Part shown: positions 18,972-29,936 of the stretch, one piece after another | Layout: every line of letters starts with the position of its first letter | How positions within the stretch are numbered: position 1 is the stretch's first letter | Assembly (NCBI RefSeq): GCF_014639075.1 | Contig: NZ_BMFS01000002.1 | Span: 186,001 to 250,000, forward strand | Origin: Glycocaulis albus | GTDB lineage: Bacteria; Pseudomonadota; Alphaproteobacteria; Caulobacterales; Maricaulaceae | Reading direction: 5' to 3' | DNA length: 64,000 nt | Made by a program: the position numbers and the translations under genes | The notes under the pieces: model-generated | What the model was told of the DNA's origin: nothing | Seen by the model: only the letters and a program-made list of their open reading frames with translations | The model's database searches: none

Positions 18972-20171
18972 TCATGAGAAGAGGCCGACGAGATAACTCA
19001 AATCATTCCATGTGGCGACAACCATCAGCCCGAGTATCAGCGCCAGGCCGGCCTTCAGGCCAAGCGACTGAACCGACGGGCTGGGTGGATGTTTCGCCAC
19101 GGCTTCGTAGGCGTAATACACAAGGTGGCCACCGTCTAGAACCGGGATAGGCAGGAGGTTCATCAATCCGATGGCGACCGACAGGAGGCCGGCGAGCAAA
19201 ACAAGGCTGGTCGCTAGGCGCACCAGCGCAGCACCCACATCGTAGCTGTCGCCAGCTTCTGTGCCGGTATCGCTGACCGCAGTATTGGCGATCTGTCCTG
19301 CAGTGGTGGCGATGCCCAGCGGGCCGTTAATGTGCTCGAACGACGCCCGGAACGTCACCAGGCGGGCCATGTAGTCAACAATTGTTACCGAAATGTCGGC
19401 TGTACGCGTCACGCCGTGCCCCAGCGCCTCAAACGGTCCGAACCGGCGCTGCACGATCTCGGCTTCAGGTGACAGGCCCACCCCCAGAAAACCGAACGCC
19501 CGCGTACCGCCAAGCCCGTCATCGCGCATTTCCCGCCGCGGGGTGGCCTGCAGCGTCAGCTCCGCGCCATCGCGCTCCACCGTGAAACGCATCGGTTGCC
19601 CCGCGCGGGTCATTACCGCCTGCGAAAGATCGGTGAAGGTGCGCGCGCGCTGACCATCAATGGACACCAGCAGATCACCGCTCTGAAAGCCGGCTGCATC
19701 GGCGGGGCTGCCGGCGACAATCTCGCCAATGCGCGGCTCGATAGTGACATCCCCGCGCACCATGCCCAGGGCGGCAAACAAGGCGATGGCCAGAATGAAA
19801 TTCGCTGCCGGTCCGGCCAGCACGATGATCGCGCGCTGCCATACCGGCTTGAAATGAAAGACCTTGCCGGCATCGCTGCGCGCATCGCGCAGGCGCTCCA
19901 GCGTTTCATGATCGCGGGCGCTGGCTGCATCAGCATCGCCTAGAAAGCGCACATACCCGCCAAGCGGCAACCCGGCTATGCGCCAGAGTGTGCCCCGGCG
20001 GTCATGCCAGCTGAAAAGTGTGGGGCCAAAACCGATGGAAAACGCTTCTGCATGCACGCCGAAAAGCCGGCCTGCCAGATAGTGACCGAGCTCGTGAATC
20101 ACGACGACAAAGGAAATCACGGCCACGAAGGCCGCGACGCTGAGCAGTCCCGATCCAAGCAAGTCCGTCAC
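18972..20171 (-). CDS. rseP: Site-2 intramembrane metalloprotease RseP/MmpA
   Basis: This 399-residue M50 peptidase cleaves membrane-embedded regulators; the Caulobacter homologue MmpA cleaves PodJ. The zinc motif HELGH is at residues 26-30 in the first membrane helix, a periplasmic PDZ domain spans about 130-215, and the third ligand motif NLLPIPVLDGGHL is in the C-terminal helices. The start is GTG at 20171. It follows dxr by six bases. Confidence 0.95.
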   Translation of the reverse strand: MTDLLGSGLLSVAAFVAVISFVVVIHELGHYLAGRLFGVHAEAFSIGFGPTLFSWHDRRGTLWRIAGLPLGGYVRFLGDADAASARDHETLERLRDARSDAGKVFHFKPVWQRAIIVLAGPAANFILAIALFAALGMVRGDVTIEPRIGEIVAGSPADAAGFQSGDLLVSIDGQRARTFTDLSQAVMTRAGQPMRFTVERDGAELTLQATPRREMRDDGLGGTRAFGFLGVGLSPEAEIVQRRFGPFEALGHGVTRTADISVTIVDYMARLVTFRASFEHINGPLGIATTAGQIANTAVSDTGTEAGDSYDVGAALVRLATSLVLLAGLLSVAIGLMNLLPIPVLDGGHLVYYAYEAVAKHPPSPSVQSLGLKAGLALILGLMVVATWNDLSYLVGLFS

Positions 20172-20177
20172 GCTGAA

Positions 20178-21377
20178 TTAAGCTCCCTGTGCGAGGCTGG
20201 CGCTACGCTGCGCACGCGCCTTTACCAGCGATACTGCCAGCTCGCGCGCCGCCGCATCCGCTGCGTATACCGTTTCGAAATCGGTCAAAATACCTCTGGC
20301 TACCCCCTCACCCCGCTCGAGAGAGTCCGCAACGATGGCGGCGATGTCAAGGAAGCCGACATGACCATTCAGAAAGGCATCAACGGCAACCTCGTTAGCC
20401 GCATTCAAAATGACGGGACTCGCCCCACCCTCGCGGAAAGCGGCGCGGGCCAGATCAAGCGCGGGAAAGCGGTCCGGATCCGGCGCCTCGAACGTCAGCC
20501 GGCCGAGCGCAGGCAGATCAAGGCGCGACACGCGGGTTTCCATGCGCTCCGGCCAGCCCAGGGCATGTGCAATCGGCGTGCGCATATCGGGCGTTCCCAT
20601 CTGGGCCAGCAAGCCGCCATCATTGTGCTCGACCAGCCCGTGCACGATCGATTCCGGGTGAACGATGACATCGACCTTTTCCGGCGGCAGGCCGAAAAGG
20701 TGGCAGGCCTCGATAACCTCCAGCCCCTTGTTCATCATGGTGGCTGAATCCACGGAGATTTTTGCGCCCATGGACCAGACCGGATGGGCGACCGCGTCGC
20801 GGACGCTCGCGCGCGCCATGACGTCCCGGCTGGCATTGCGGAACGGTCCGCCTGAGGCGGTCAGGATAATCCGGCGCACCTTCGCCGGATCGCTGCCGCC
20901 CAGCGCCTGAAAGATCGCATTATGCTCGGAATCGACCGGCAGGATGATGGCTCCGGACCGGGCAGCACTCTCCATAAAGAGCGCGCCTGCACATACAAGC
21001 GCCTCCTTATTGGCCAGGGCGACAATCCGGCCGCGCTTCACGGCTGCCAGCGTGGGGGCAAGACCGGCAGCGCCGACGATGGCCGCCATTGTCCAGTCGG
21101 CATCCATCGAAGCTGCTTCGGCAACGGCAGAGGGGCCGGCGCCCCATTTCAGACCCGACCCGGCAAGAGCCGATTCCAGCACATGTGCCTGGCGCGGATC
21201 GGCAAGGGCGGTGAAGCGCGGACGGAAGCGCAAGGCGAGCTCGGCCAGCTCTGCCGCGCGGGTATTGGCCGTCAGGGCCGTAACGGCATATTCCCCGTTA
21301 TCGGCCGCATCGATCAGATCAAGCGTCGCCAGCCCGACCGAGCCGGTTGCCCCCAGAATGGATACGCTGCGCGTCAT
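20178..21377 (-). CDS. dxr: 1-deoxy-D-xylulose 5-phosphate reductoisomerase
   Basis: This 399-residue NADPH enzyme makes 2-C-methyl-D-erythritol 4-phosphate, committing carbon to the MEP isoprenoid pathway. NADPH-binding SILGATGSVGLATL is at the N-terminus, and the metal and substrate motifs VALANKEALVCAG, VDSEHNAIFQAL and HPESIVHGLVEH are present. Products feed UppS encoded just upstream. Its start abuts the cdsA stop. Confidence 0.97.
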   Translation of the reverse strand: MTRSVSILGATGSVGLATLDLIDAADNGEYAVTALTANTRAAELAELALRFRPRFTALADPRQAHVLESALAGSGLKWGAGPSAVAEAASMDADWTMAAIVGAAGLAPTLAAVKRGRIVALANKEALVCAGALFMESAARSGAIILPVDSEHNAIFQALGGSDPAKVRRIILTASGGPFRNASRDVMARASVRDAVAHPVWSMGAKISVDSATMMNKGLEVIEACHLFGLPPEKVDVIVHPESIVHGLVEHNDGGLLAQMGTPDMRTPIAHALGWPERMETRVSRLDLPALGRLTFEAPDPDRFPALDLARAAFREGGASPVILNAANEVAVDAFLNGHVGFLDIAAIVADSLERGEGVARGILTDFETVYAADAAARELAVSLVKARAQRSASLAQGA

Positions 21378-22205
21378 CTACATACTCCCGCCCGGCCAGC
21401 CGGCAGGTGCCAGAAGCGAAAAAAGGCCGGCAAAAACCGTTGCGAGCATCAAGGCGTCCACCCTGTCGAGAACCCCGCCATGACCGGGTATGAGCGTGCC
21501 TGCATCCTTCACGCCAAACCGGCGCTTGGCGAGTGACATTACCAGATCCCCTGCGACCGCCATGACCGCTGCAGGCAAAGCGGCCGCAAGCGCGTAGGCC
21601 GGGTCCAGCCCCCACCCACCTGCCACCAGAACACCGGCAGCGGCTCCGCACCCCACCCCGGCGAAAAAGCCGGTCCAGGTCTTGTTGGGGCTGGCCGCCG
21701 GCAGGAGCTTTGGCCCGCCAAGCCAGGTGCCGGCCAGATAGGCGAACGTATCGGCGGCCCACACCACGGCCAGCAGGAACAGCAATGCGCCGAGCCCGCC
21801 ATCAGCGCTACGCAATCCGACCAGAATGCTCGCTGCGCAGGCCACGTATATCACGCCTAGCGGCGCTTCCCACGCCCTGCCCCGCCTGCGCCGGTCCAGA
21901 TAGGCACCCCCCGCACCGGCCAGAATCCATGCCCCGCACCACGCCCACTCGCCATTGGCCGCCAGCAGCACCGCGCCGACAGCAGTGCCCGTCGCAATGG
22001 AAAAGGCACGCGGCGGCGCATCCCGGTCCGACATGCGCACCCATTCCCATGCCATCGCGGCAGCGAACGCAGCGACAAAGATCGCAAACGGATACCCCCC
22101 GAGCCAGACCAGGCCCAGAGCCAGTGGCGCGAGAATGAGAGCCGATGCCAGACGGCGCAGGAAAACCGGGTCTCTGGGTCCGGGAAGGCGGGCCAGCAGA
22201 CTCAC
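21378..22205 (-). CDS. cdsA: Phosphatidate cytidylyltransferase
   Basis: This 275-residue integral membrane enzyme makes CDP-diacylglycerol for phospholipid synthesis. The C-terminal CDP signature is readable as VKDAGTLIPGHGGVLDRVDA, following several alanine- and leucine-rich membrane segments. The start is GTG at 22205, overlapping the uppS stop by four bases (GTGA), so the two are translationally coupled. Confidence 0.96.
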   Translation of the reverse strand: MSLLARLPGPRDPVFLRRLASALILAPLALGLVWLGGYPFAIFVAAFAAAMAWEWVRMSDRDAPPRAFSIATGTAVGAVLLAANGEWAWCGAWILAGAGGAYLDRRRRGRAWEAPLGVIYVACAASILVGLRSADGGLGALLFLLAVVWAADTFAYLAGTWLGGPKLLPAASPNKTWTGFFAGVGCGAAAGVLVAGGWGLDPAYALAAALPAAVMAVAGDLVMSLAKRRFGVKDAGTLIPGHGGVLDRVDALMLATVFAGLFSLLAPAGWPGGSM

Positions 22206-22924
22206 GGGCGCCCGCCAAAACGCCGGTTTCGCGACTGGTAGATGGCTATGGCCTCCTTCATGTGCTCAACCGAAAAGTCCGGCCAGAGCACATCCATGAA
22301 GACCAGCTCCGAATACGCGCCCTGCCAGAGCAGAAAGTTGGAGATCCGCATTTCACCGCTGGTGCGGATAATCATGTCCGGATCAGGCAGCCCGCTCGTG
22401 TCGAGGCGCGCGGCAAATGCCTTTTCGTCGATATCACCGGCCAGGGCGCCAGCCTGAGCCTCAGCCAGCAACGCCCTGGCTGCACGGACGATTTCATCGC
22501 GCCCGCCATAATTGAAGGCAACGTTGAGGTTGAACCGCGAATTGGACGCCGTGCAGGACTCCGCCCGGTCAACAATGTCCAGTATGTCGCGGGACAGGCC
22601 CTGCCGGCTGCCCAGAATCCGTACCCGCACACCGTTGCGCGTCAGGTCGTCCAGATCGGCATCCACAAACTGCTTGAGCAGATCAAACAGCGTGCTCACC
22701 TCTTCGGTTGAACGCCGCCAGTTCTCCGTGGAGAACCCAAACAGGGTCAGATGGGTCACGCCCAGATCGGCCGAGCCGCGCACAAGCGCGCGCACCGCCT
22801 CTACGCCCTGCCGGTGGCCCATGGCTCTCGGCAGGCCGCGCAACGCCGCCCAGCGCCCGTTTCCGTCCATGATGACGGCAACATGGCGCGGCACCGGATT
22901 TTGGCCGCCGGGATCAGCTGACAT
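22202..22924 (-). CDS. uppS: Isoprenyl transferase (undecaprenyl diphosphate synthase)
   Basis: This 240-residue cis-prenyltransferase makes the C55 carrier for peptidoglycan and surface polysaccharides. The catalytic block HVAVIMDGNGRWA is near residue 15, followed by GHRQG, and the C-terminal RTSGEMRISNFLLWQ is diagnostic. A GGGGAGGA ribosome binding site precedes the ATG at 22924. Confidence 0.96.
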   Translation of the reverse strand: MSADPGGQNPVPRHVAVIMDGNGRWAALRGLPRAMGHRQGVEAVRALVRGSADLGVTHLTLFGFSTENWRRSTEEVSTLFDLLKQFVDADLDDLTRNGVRVRILGSRQGLSRDILDIVDRAESCTASNSRFNLNVAFNYGGRDEIVRAARALLAEAQAGALAGDIDEKAFAARLDTSGLPDPDMIIRTSGEMRISNFLLWQGAYSELVFMDVLWPDFSVEHMKEAIAIYQSRNRRFGGRP

Positions 22925-22967
22925 CGCAAACAGTCCTCCCCGGACCTGTCAGACAGCAAACAGGCAA

Positions 22968-23534
22968 TCAGACCTGTGTGATTTCGTCCTGCTTGGACTT
23001 AAGCAGCTCGTCGATCGAGGCGATATTATGGTCTGTGGCCTTCTGGACCTGATCGGAGAAGCGCTTGTGTTCATCTTCGCTGATCAGATTGTCTTTTTCG
23101 GCGCGCTTGAGCGCTTCCATGCCGTCGCGGCGCACATTGCGCACCGCTACACGCGCCTGCTCGGCATACGTGCCCGCCGTCTTGGCCAGCTCGGCCCGGC
23201 GCTCCTCGTTGAGCGGCGGGATCGGGATACGGATCAGCGTGCCTTCAACGACCGGATTGAGGCCCAGCGAGGAGTTGCGGATCGCCTTGTCTACGGCAGG
23301 AGCCAGATTCTTGTCCCAGACCTGCACCGACAGCATGCGCGGCTCGGGTACCGAAACTGTACCAACCTGGTTGATGGGCGTCGGGCTGCCATAAGCGTCA
23401 ATCTTGATCGGATCGAGCAGCGCTATGCTGGCGCGGCCGGTGCGCAGCCCGGCAAATTCCTTCTTCAGTGCCTCGACGGCGCCGTCCATCCGGCGCTCTA
23501 TGTCTTTCAGGCTAAAATCACCAGCCTTGCTCAT
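22968..23534 (-). CDS. frr: Ribosome recycling factor
   Basis: This 188-residue protein splits post-termination ribosomes together with EF-G. It shows the family blocks [20 protein letters not shown] and [19 protein letters not shown] and the long alpha-helical C-terminus. The ATG at 23534 gives the family length and lies seven bases after the pyrH stop; the longer open frame upstream would overlap pyrH. Confidence 0.97.
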   Translation of the reverse strand: MSKAGDFSLKDIERRMDGAVEALKKEFAGLRTGRASIALLDPIKIDAYGSPTPINQVGTVSVPEPRMLSVQVWDKNLAPAVDKAIRNSSLGLNPVVEGTLIRIPIPPLNEERRAELAKTAGTYAEQARVAVRNVRRDGMEALKRAEKDNLISEDEHKRFSDQVQKATDHNIASIDELLKSKQDEITQV

Positions 23535-23541
23535 ATTGTCC

Positions 23542-24306
23542 TCACTTCTTTTGTGCCGGTTTCGGCCCGACGACAGTGCACACGCCCCGCCCGTCGAGCA
23601 CATCGGCCAGACCATTGGTCCGGTGAATATCGAACACGACTATGGGAATCTGATTGTCACGCATCAGCGTGACCGCCGATGCGTCCATCACCTTCAGATC
23701 GCGGGCAATCACATCAAGATAGTCCAGCTGGTCATAGCGCTCGGCATTGGGGTCTTTCTTGGGATCCGCCGAATAGACACCGTCTACCTGCGTACCCTTG
23801 AACAAGGCATCGCAGCCCATCTCCGCGGCGCGCAGCGCGGCAGCCGTGTCGGTTGTAAAGAACGGATTGCCGGTACCGGCCGCGAAAATGACCACCCGGC
23901 CCTTTTCCATATGGCGAACGGCCCGGCGCCGGATATAGGGCTCACATACCGTTGTCATCGGAATGGCCGACTGGACACGCGTCTGCACACCACGGCGTTC
24001 CAGCGCGGTCTGCATGGCCAGCGCATTCATGACAGTCGCCAGCATGCCCATATAGTCGGCAGCAGCCCGGTCCATGCCCTTGGCCGCCGCTTGCAGGCCG
24101 CGGAAAATATTCCCGCCGCCAATCACCAGGCACATCTCGTAACCGGCCTTGACCGCAGCGCCGACCTCTTCGGCTATGCGTTCGGCGGTATTCATGTCGA
24201 TCCCGTAGGACTGATCCCCCATCAGTGCCTCACCGGAAACCTTCAGCAGAACCCTGCGATAGGGTCCCTCAGGGATCGGGCGGGCGTCAGCGGCAGTATC
24301 ACTCAC
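23542..24306 (-). CDS. pyrH: UMP kinase (uridylate kinase)
   Basis: This protein of 254 residues phosphorylates UMP to UDP and belongs to the amino acid kinase fold. Blocks include [46 protein letters not shown] and [13 protein letters not shown]. The GTG at 24306 is chosen; the extension upstream runs through a strong hairpin and into tsf in another frame. It sits between tsf and frr, as in most proteobacteria. Confidence 0.95.
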   Translation of the reverse strand: MSDTAADARPIPEGPYRRVLLKVSGEALMGDQSYGIDMNTAERIAEEVGAAVKAGYEMCLVIGGGNIFRGLQAAAKGMDRAAADYMGMLATVMNALAMQTALERRGVQTRVQSAIPMTTVCEPYIRRRAVRHMEKGRVVIFAAGTGNPFFTTDTAAALRAAEMGCDALFKGTQVDGVYSADPKKDPNAERYDQLDYLDVIARDLKVMDASAVTLMRDNQIPIVVFDIHRTNGLADVLDGRGVCTVVGPKPAQKK

Positions 24307-24336
24307 GGGTATCGTTGCTCCGTCCTGGAAAGCGGT

Positions 24337-24363
24337 CCGGCGGCTGGATGATCCAGCCGCCGG
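24337..24363 (-). terminator. Perfect 12-bp stem-loop between tsf and pyrH (terminator-like, no U-tract)
   Basis: CCGGCGGCTGGA (24337-24348) and its exact complement (24352-24363) enclose a 3-base loop, immediately after the tsf stop. There is no run of U after the stem, so it may protect the rpsB-tsf mRNA 3' end or reduce read-through, and is not a clear intrinsic terminator. Confidence 0.5.
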
Positions 24364-24373
24364 AATATTCAGA

Positions 24374-25315
24374 TCACGATTTGCCGAGCGCGGCCACTTC
24401 GGCAGCGAAATCTTCTTCTTTCTTCTCCACGCCTTCACCGAGCACCATGCGGACAAAGCCCGTCAGCTTGATGGGGGCACCGGCATCCTTGGCCGCGGCC
24501 GCGATGGCGCCCTCAACCGTAAGGTCCGGATCAAACACGAAGACCTGCTTGAGCAGCACAACTTCCTCGTAGAACTTGCGCAGCCGGCCTTCGACCATCT
24601 TCTCGATAATAGCCTCCGGCTTGCCCGACTGGCGCGCCTGGTCGGCAAAGACGGCCTTTTCACGCTCGATCACATCGGCAGACAGCTCGTTGACATCGAC
24701 CGCCAGCGCGACCGCCGGAGAACCGGCAGCAACGTGCATGGCCACCTTGCGGCCAAGTTCAGCGAGCACGGCCTTGTCGCCGGTGGATTCCAGCGCAACG
24801 AGCACACCGATCTTGCCAAGCCCGTCAGCCGCCGCGTTGTGAACATAGCTGGCCACGACGCCGTTCTCGACCGACAGGGTCGATACGCGGCGCAGGGACA
24901 TGTTTTCGCCGATCTTGGCGATAAGATTGGTGAGCTTGTCCTCTACCGTCTCGCCAGACTTCGTCTTGGCCTGACGCAGGGCATCGACAGAGTCCGCATC
25001 GACACCCAGCGCGGTGATTTCCGCAACGGCAGCCTGGAACAGCTCGTTACGCGCCACGAAGTCAGTCTCGGCATTCACCTCGACTGCGGCAGCAGCCATG
25101 CCATTGCCACGTTCCAGCGAGGCAACGCCGACAAGGCCGTCTGCCGCGACGCGGTCAGCCTTCTTGGCGGCCTTGGACAGACCCTTCTTGCGAAGCCAGT
25201 CAATCGCGGCCTCGACATCACCATTGGTTTCGGCGAGCGCCTTCTTGCAGTCCATCATGCCCGCGCCGGTGCGTTCGCGCAGGTCCTTGACGAGAGCGGC
25301 TGTGATCTCGGCCAT
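24374..25315 (-). CDS. tsf: Translation elongation factor Ts
   Basis: This 313-residue protein exchanges GDP for GTP on EF-Tu. The N-terminal UBA-like domain ([21 protein letters not shown], split by two glycines) and the core block [10 protein letters not shown] are diagnostic. It follows rpsB by 33 bases in the usual rpsB-tsf operon, and an AGGAG site precedes the ATG. Confidence 0.97.
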   Translation of the reverse strand: MAEITAALVKDLRERTGAGMMDCKKALAETNGDVEAAIDWLRKKGLSKAAKKADRVAADGLVGVASLERGNGMAAAAVEVNAETDFVARNELFQAAVAEITALGVDADSVDALRQAKTKSGETVEDKLTNLIAKIGENMSLRRVSTLSVENGVVASYVHNAAADGLGKIGVLVALESTGDKAVLAELGRKVAMHVAAGSPAVALAVDVNELSADVIEREKAVFADQARQSGKPEAIIEKMVEGRLRKFYEEVVLLKQVFVFDPDLTVEGAIAAAAKDAGAPIKLTGFVRMVLGEGVEKKEEDFAAEVAALGKS

Positions 25316-25348
25316 GGGGAGTCTCCTGTTATTTTTGTGTCGGTCGAA

Positions 25349-26188
<840 letters not shown>

Positions 26189-26209
26189 ATCGATTTTCCT
26201 TTTCCGGTT

Positions 26210-26229
26210 GGCCTCCGCAGGGCGGAGCC
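26210..26229 (-). promoter_or_regulatory. Stem-loop in the rpsB leader
   Basis: The minus strand reads GGCTCCGCCCTGCGGAGGCC, with six perfect pairs (CTCCGC/GCGGAG), a 3-base loop and two further pairs across a bulge. It ends 22 bases upstream of the rpsB start. S2 autoregulates through its leader in other bacteria; whether this hairpin takes part is inference. Confidence 0.3.
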
Positions 26230-26321
26230 GGTCTTCCCGATAAACAGGAAAGGCCAGGCACCGGATCGACCGGTTCGAACACCGAACCTGCCGTTGCCCC
26301 ACGTGCGGGATTGCGGGCGCG

Positions 26322-26350
26322 CTTATAGGCGTGCTTTGCCGTGCAGACAA
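26322..26350 (-). promoter_or_regulatory. Putative promoter of rpsB-tsf
   Basis: On the minus strand TTGTCT (26350-26345) and TATAAG (26327-26322) are separated by exactly 17 bases. The transcript would have a leader of about 130 bases before the rpsB ATG. The elements lie just beyond the dnaE stop codon. Confidence 0.55.
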
Positions 26351-26395
26351 GCGCCCGTGTGCGGTGACCGGCAACAATCACGCCGGGTGGGCCGC

Positions 26396-29300
26396 TCAGA
26401 CGGCCAGGGCCTCGACCGCGCTGACGCCCGGCACTTCTTTCAGCGCGCTGCGCAAGGCCGGATCAAGCCGGTATCCGCCGGGCAGGCGCACCCGGGCGCG
26501 CGAACGCCCCTCGACCGGCAGGTCGAGCACAACGACGCCGCGCGCTTCCCCCCCCGATGAGCCCAGGCGTGACAGCCGGGCATGAATGCCGTCGAGCGCC
26601 TGCACATCGTCCACTTCCACACACAGGCCAGGCAATTGCGCCTCGCGCAGCAGCCCCTCCAGCGGTTCACAGCCATCCATGATGAGCCGGATCTGCTCGT
26701 CCTGGTCTTCAACCCTGAACGTGGCCAGAATGCCCTGCCCCGCCTCCAGAAGATCCCGGACCTCACTGAACACCCTTGGCGGCACCAGCGCCTCGAACTC
26801 GCCGCTGGGATCAGACAGGGTAAGGAAAGCGAAACGCTCGTTTGACCGGCGCGATATCTTTTCCTGGCGGCGGCGGACAATGCCCGCCATGCGCACCGCC
26901 TTCACCGCGCCCTCCTGCACACGCTGAACCAGCTCCGACCAGCCCACTGCGCCGCGCCGCGCCAGCACCTCGCTGAAGGCATCAAGCGGGTGACCGGACA
27001 GATAGAAGCCGATAGCGGCCAGTTCCTCGTCCAGCCGGCGCGACGGCTCCCAGGGCTCGGCCGCCGGCAGAGGCGGCCGCTCGAGTGCCACCGGGTCATT
27101 GCCGCCGGCACCGAAAAGCGAGACCTGGGCGGAATCCCGCTCGGCCTGCGCGGCCTGCGCTATTGCGCATAATGTTTCGGCGGCCGCCATTACCCGCGCC
27201 CGGTCAGGCTCCACACTGTCAAATGCACCGGCCCGTGCCAGCGTCTCCAGCAGGCGCTTGTTGACATTGCGCGCATCCACGCGGGCGGCAAAGTCATAGA
27301 GATCAGCAAACGGGCCGCTATCGCGGCGCGCGCGCACCACCTCTTCCATGGCGCCCATGCCCGCACTGCGCACCGCGCCCAGCCCGTAGCGTACCGCGCC
27401 ATCTTCCACCGAAAAGTCAGCAAGGGAGCGATTGATATCCGGGCCCAGCACGGTCACGCCCATATGGCGGCATTCCTGGAAGAACACCGCCAGCTTGTCG
27501 GTATTGGCCGCATCAAGGCTCATCAGCGCGGCCATGAAAGCCACCGGGTGATGAGCCTTGAGCCAGGCCGTGCGGTAGGCGATGAGTGCATAGGCGGCTG
27601 CGTGCGACTTGTTGAAGCCGTAGCCGGCAAACTCCGCGACGAGATCAAAGATGTAGGACGCCTTCTGCTCGCCAACCCCGCGTTCGGCGGCACCCTTGAG
27701 GAAGCGCTCGCGCTGCTTGTCCATCTCCTCCTTTTTCTTCTTGCCCATGGCCCGGCGCAAGAGATCAGCTTCGCCGAGCGAGTAGCCGGACAGGATCTGG
27801 GCGATCTGCATCACCTGTTCCTGATAGATGATGACCCCGTGGGTCTCCTTCAGGACCGGCTCCAGATCGGGGTGGAGATAATCAGGCTCTGACCGGCCGA
27901 ACTTGCGTTCGACATAAATGTCGATGTTCTTCATCGGACCGGGCCGGTAGAGCGAGATCAGCGCGATAATGTCTTCAAATGTGTCCGGCTTCACCTTTTT
28001 GAGCGTGTCGCGCATGCCAGAGCTTTCCAGCTGGAACACGCCGATCGTGCTGCCCGCCGCCATCAGCGCATAGGCCTTGGGGTCATCGAGAGGCACCGCA
28101 TCAAGATCGATATCTTCGCCAGTGGAGGCCTTGATGTATGCCACCGCACGCGCCATCACGGTCAGGGTTTTCAGGCCCAGAAAGTCGAATTTGACGAGGC
28201 CCGCCGGCTCCACCCATTTCATGTTGAACTGGGTCGCGGGGATATCCGAGCGGGGGTCGCGATAGAGCGGCACGAACTCGGTCAGCGGCCGGTCACCGAT
28301 GACGATGCCCGCTGCGTGCGTGGACGCGTTCCGGTAAAGCCCTTCCAGCTGCAAGGCCACCGTCATCAGACGGTCAACGGCGGCATCTTCCCGGCGCATC
28401 ACCTGCAGTTTCGGTTCGCTCTCCACAGCCTCCGCCAGCGTCACCGGCTGGGCGGGATTGTTGGGCACGAGCTTGGCGATCCGGTCCACCACCGGGAAGG
28501 GTATCTGCAATACGCGGCCGACATCGCGCACGACAGCGCGGGCCTGCAGCGTGCCGAACGTGATGATCTGGGCCACCCGGTCAGAGCCATAGCGCTCCTG
28601 CACATAGCGGATGACCTCACCGCGGCGCTCCTGACAGAAATCGATATCGAAGTCCGGCATGGAGACGCGTTCGGGGTTGAGGAAACGCTCGAAAAGCAGC
28701 CCGAAACGCAGCGGATCAAGATCGGTAATGGTCAGCGCCCACGCCACCACCGAACCGGCGCCCGAGCCCCGGCCCGGACCCACCGGAATACCTTGCGCCT
28801 TGGACCACTGGATGAAGTCGGCGACGATCAGGAAATAGCCGGGAAACCCCATCCGCTCGATGACACCCAGCTCGAAGGCCAGCCGGTCCTCATATTCCTT
28901 CACCGATGCAGCCGGCTCCACGGCGGCAAGACGCGCCTTGAGCCCTTCCTGCGCCCGCCCAGCCAGCTCCTCGGCCTCGGTGCGCCCTTCAAGCCTCGGA
29001 AAACGCGGCAGGACCGGATCACCGGTCCGCGGACGGTAAGCGCAGCGCCGGGCGATATCGACGGTGTTGCTGATGGCTTCCGGCAGGTCGGCAAACACCG
29101 CCGCCATTTCCTCGCCGCTCTTGAAATAATGCTCCGGCGTGACCTTGCGCCGGTCATCGACAATCACGTAGGTCGATTGCGCGATGCACATCAGCGCATC
29201 GTGCGCTTCATGGCGCTCCGCTGTCGCGAAGTACGGCTCATTGGTCGCCACCAGCGGCAGATTGCGCGCATAGGCCTGCGGAACCAGCCAGTCCTCCGCT

Positions 29301-29860
29301 GTCACATCATCAGGCCGCCCATGGCGCTGTAATTCAATGTAGAGCCTGCCCGCGAACGCCTCGCACAACCGCTCCAGAACGGTCTCTGCCCTGGGCGCCT
29401 TTCCACCTGCGACAAGCCGGTTGAGCACCCCGTCATATCCGCCCGTAAGGCAGATCAGGCCTTCACTTTGTTCCAGTATCGAACTGAGTGGCACTGAAGG
29501 CTCATCGGCCGGTCCGACATCGAGATAGGCCGAGGACGACAGCGAAACGAGATTGCGGTAGCCAGCCTCGTTCTGGACGAGCAGAACCAGGGTGCCAGTG
29601 GGGACAATTCTTTCCCCGGGCCGCTCCGATTCCAGCTTCACAGACAATGTGCACCCGATGATCGGCTGCACGCCTGCGCCGGACAGGTACTCGGAAAATT
29701 CCAAGGCGCCGAACAGGTTATTGCTGTCGGTCAGCGCCAGGGCCGGCATGCTCATCTCGCCGCAGAGCTTTGCCAGCTCGGGTATCCGGGTCGCACCCTC
29801 CAGCAATGAGTAGGGCGACCGGCTTCGCAGATGAACAAATCCGTCCGGGTTCACGGTCAT
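26396..29860 (-). CDS. dnaE: DNA polymerase III subunit alpha
   Basis: This 1154-residue replicative polymerase has an N-terminal PHP domain (about 1-280, starting FVHLRSRSPYSLLEGATRI), the C-family polymerase core with the catalytic aspartates in MPDFDIDFCQERR near residue 400 and RAMGKKKKEEMDKQRERF, a helix-hairpin-helix region, and a C-terminal OB fold. Length is normal for the main DnaE, not the shorter mutagenic DnaE2/ImuC. It may be co-transcribed with the SOS-box-controlled small gene just upstream (29937-30029). Confidence 0.97.
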   Translation of the reverse strand: MTVNPDGFVHLRSRSPYSLLEGATRIPELAKLCGEMSMPALALTDSNNLFGALEFSEYLSGAGVQPIIGCTLSVKLESERPGERIVPTGTLVLLVQNEAGYRNLVSLSSSAYLDVGPADEPSVPLSSILEQSEGLICLTGGYDGVLNRLVAGGKAPRAETVLERLCEAFAGRLYIELQRHGRPDDVTAEDWLVPQAYARNLPLVATNEPYFATAERHEAHDALMCIAQSTYVIVDDRRKVTPEHYFKSGEEMAAVFADLPEAISNTVDIARRCAYRPRTGDPVLPRFPRLEGRTEAEELAGRAQEGLKARLAAVEPAASVKEYEDRLAFELGVIERMGFPGYFLIVADFIQWSKAQGIPVGPGRGSGAGSVVAWALTITDLDPLRFGLLFERFLNPERVSMPDFDIDFCQERRGEVIRYVQERYGSDRVAQIITFGTLQARAVVRDVGRVLQIPFPVVDRIAKLVPNNPAQPVTLAEAVESEPKLQVMRREDAAVDRLMTVALQLEGLYRNASTHAAGIVIGDRPLTEFVPLYRDPRSDIPATQFNMKWVEPAGLVKFDFLGLKTLTVMARAVAYIKASTGEDIDLDAVPLDDPKAYALMAAGSTIGVFQLESSGMRDTLKKVKPDTFEDIIALISLYRPGPMKNIDIYVERKFGRSEPDYLHPDLEPVLKETHGVIIYQEQVMQIAQILSGYSLGEADLLRRAMGKKKKEEMDKQRERFLKGAAERGVGEQKASYIFDLVAEFAGYGFNKSHAAAYALIAYRTAWLKAHHPVAFMAALMSLDAANTDKLAVFFQECRHMGVTVLGPDINRSLADFSVEDGAVRYGLGAVRSAGMGAMEEVVRARRDSGPFADLYDFAARVDARNVNKRLLETLARAGAFDSVEPDRARVMAAAETLCAIAQAAQAERDSAQVSLFGAGGNDPVALERPPLPAAEPWEPSRRLDEELAAIGFYLSGHPLDAFSEVLARRGAVGWSELVQRVQEGAVKAVRMAGIVRRRQEKISRRSNERFAFLTLSDPSGEFEALVPPRVFSEVRDLLEAGQGILATFRVEDQDEQIRLIMDGCEPLEGLLREAQLPGLCVEVDDVQALDGIHARLSRLGSSGGEARGVVVLDLPVEGRSRARVRLPGGYRLDPALRSALKEVPGVSAVEALAV

Positions 29861-29936
29861 CTCCTGCTACTCCACCGGTCAACCGACGCGGGGCAGCCTT
29901 ACCGGATTCGCTTCTATCGGCGACGCGCGAACGCCC

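Noticed and set aside
24337-24363. Clear intrinsic terminator after tsf
   Set aside because: The stem is perfect but no U-tract follows in the direction of transcription, so it is listed only as terminator-like.
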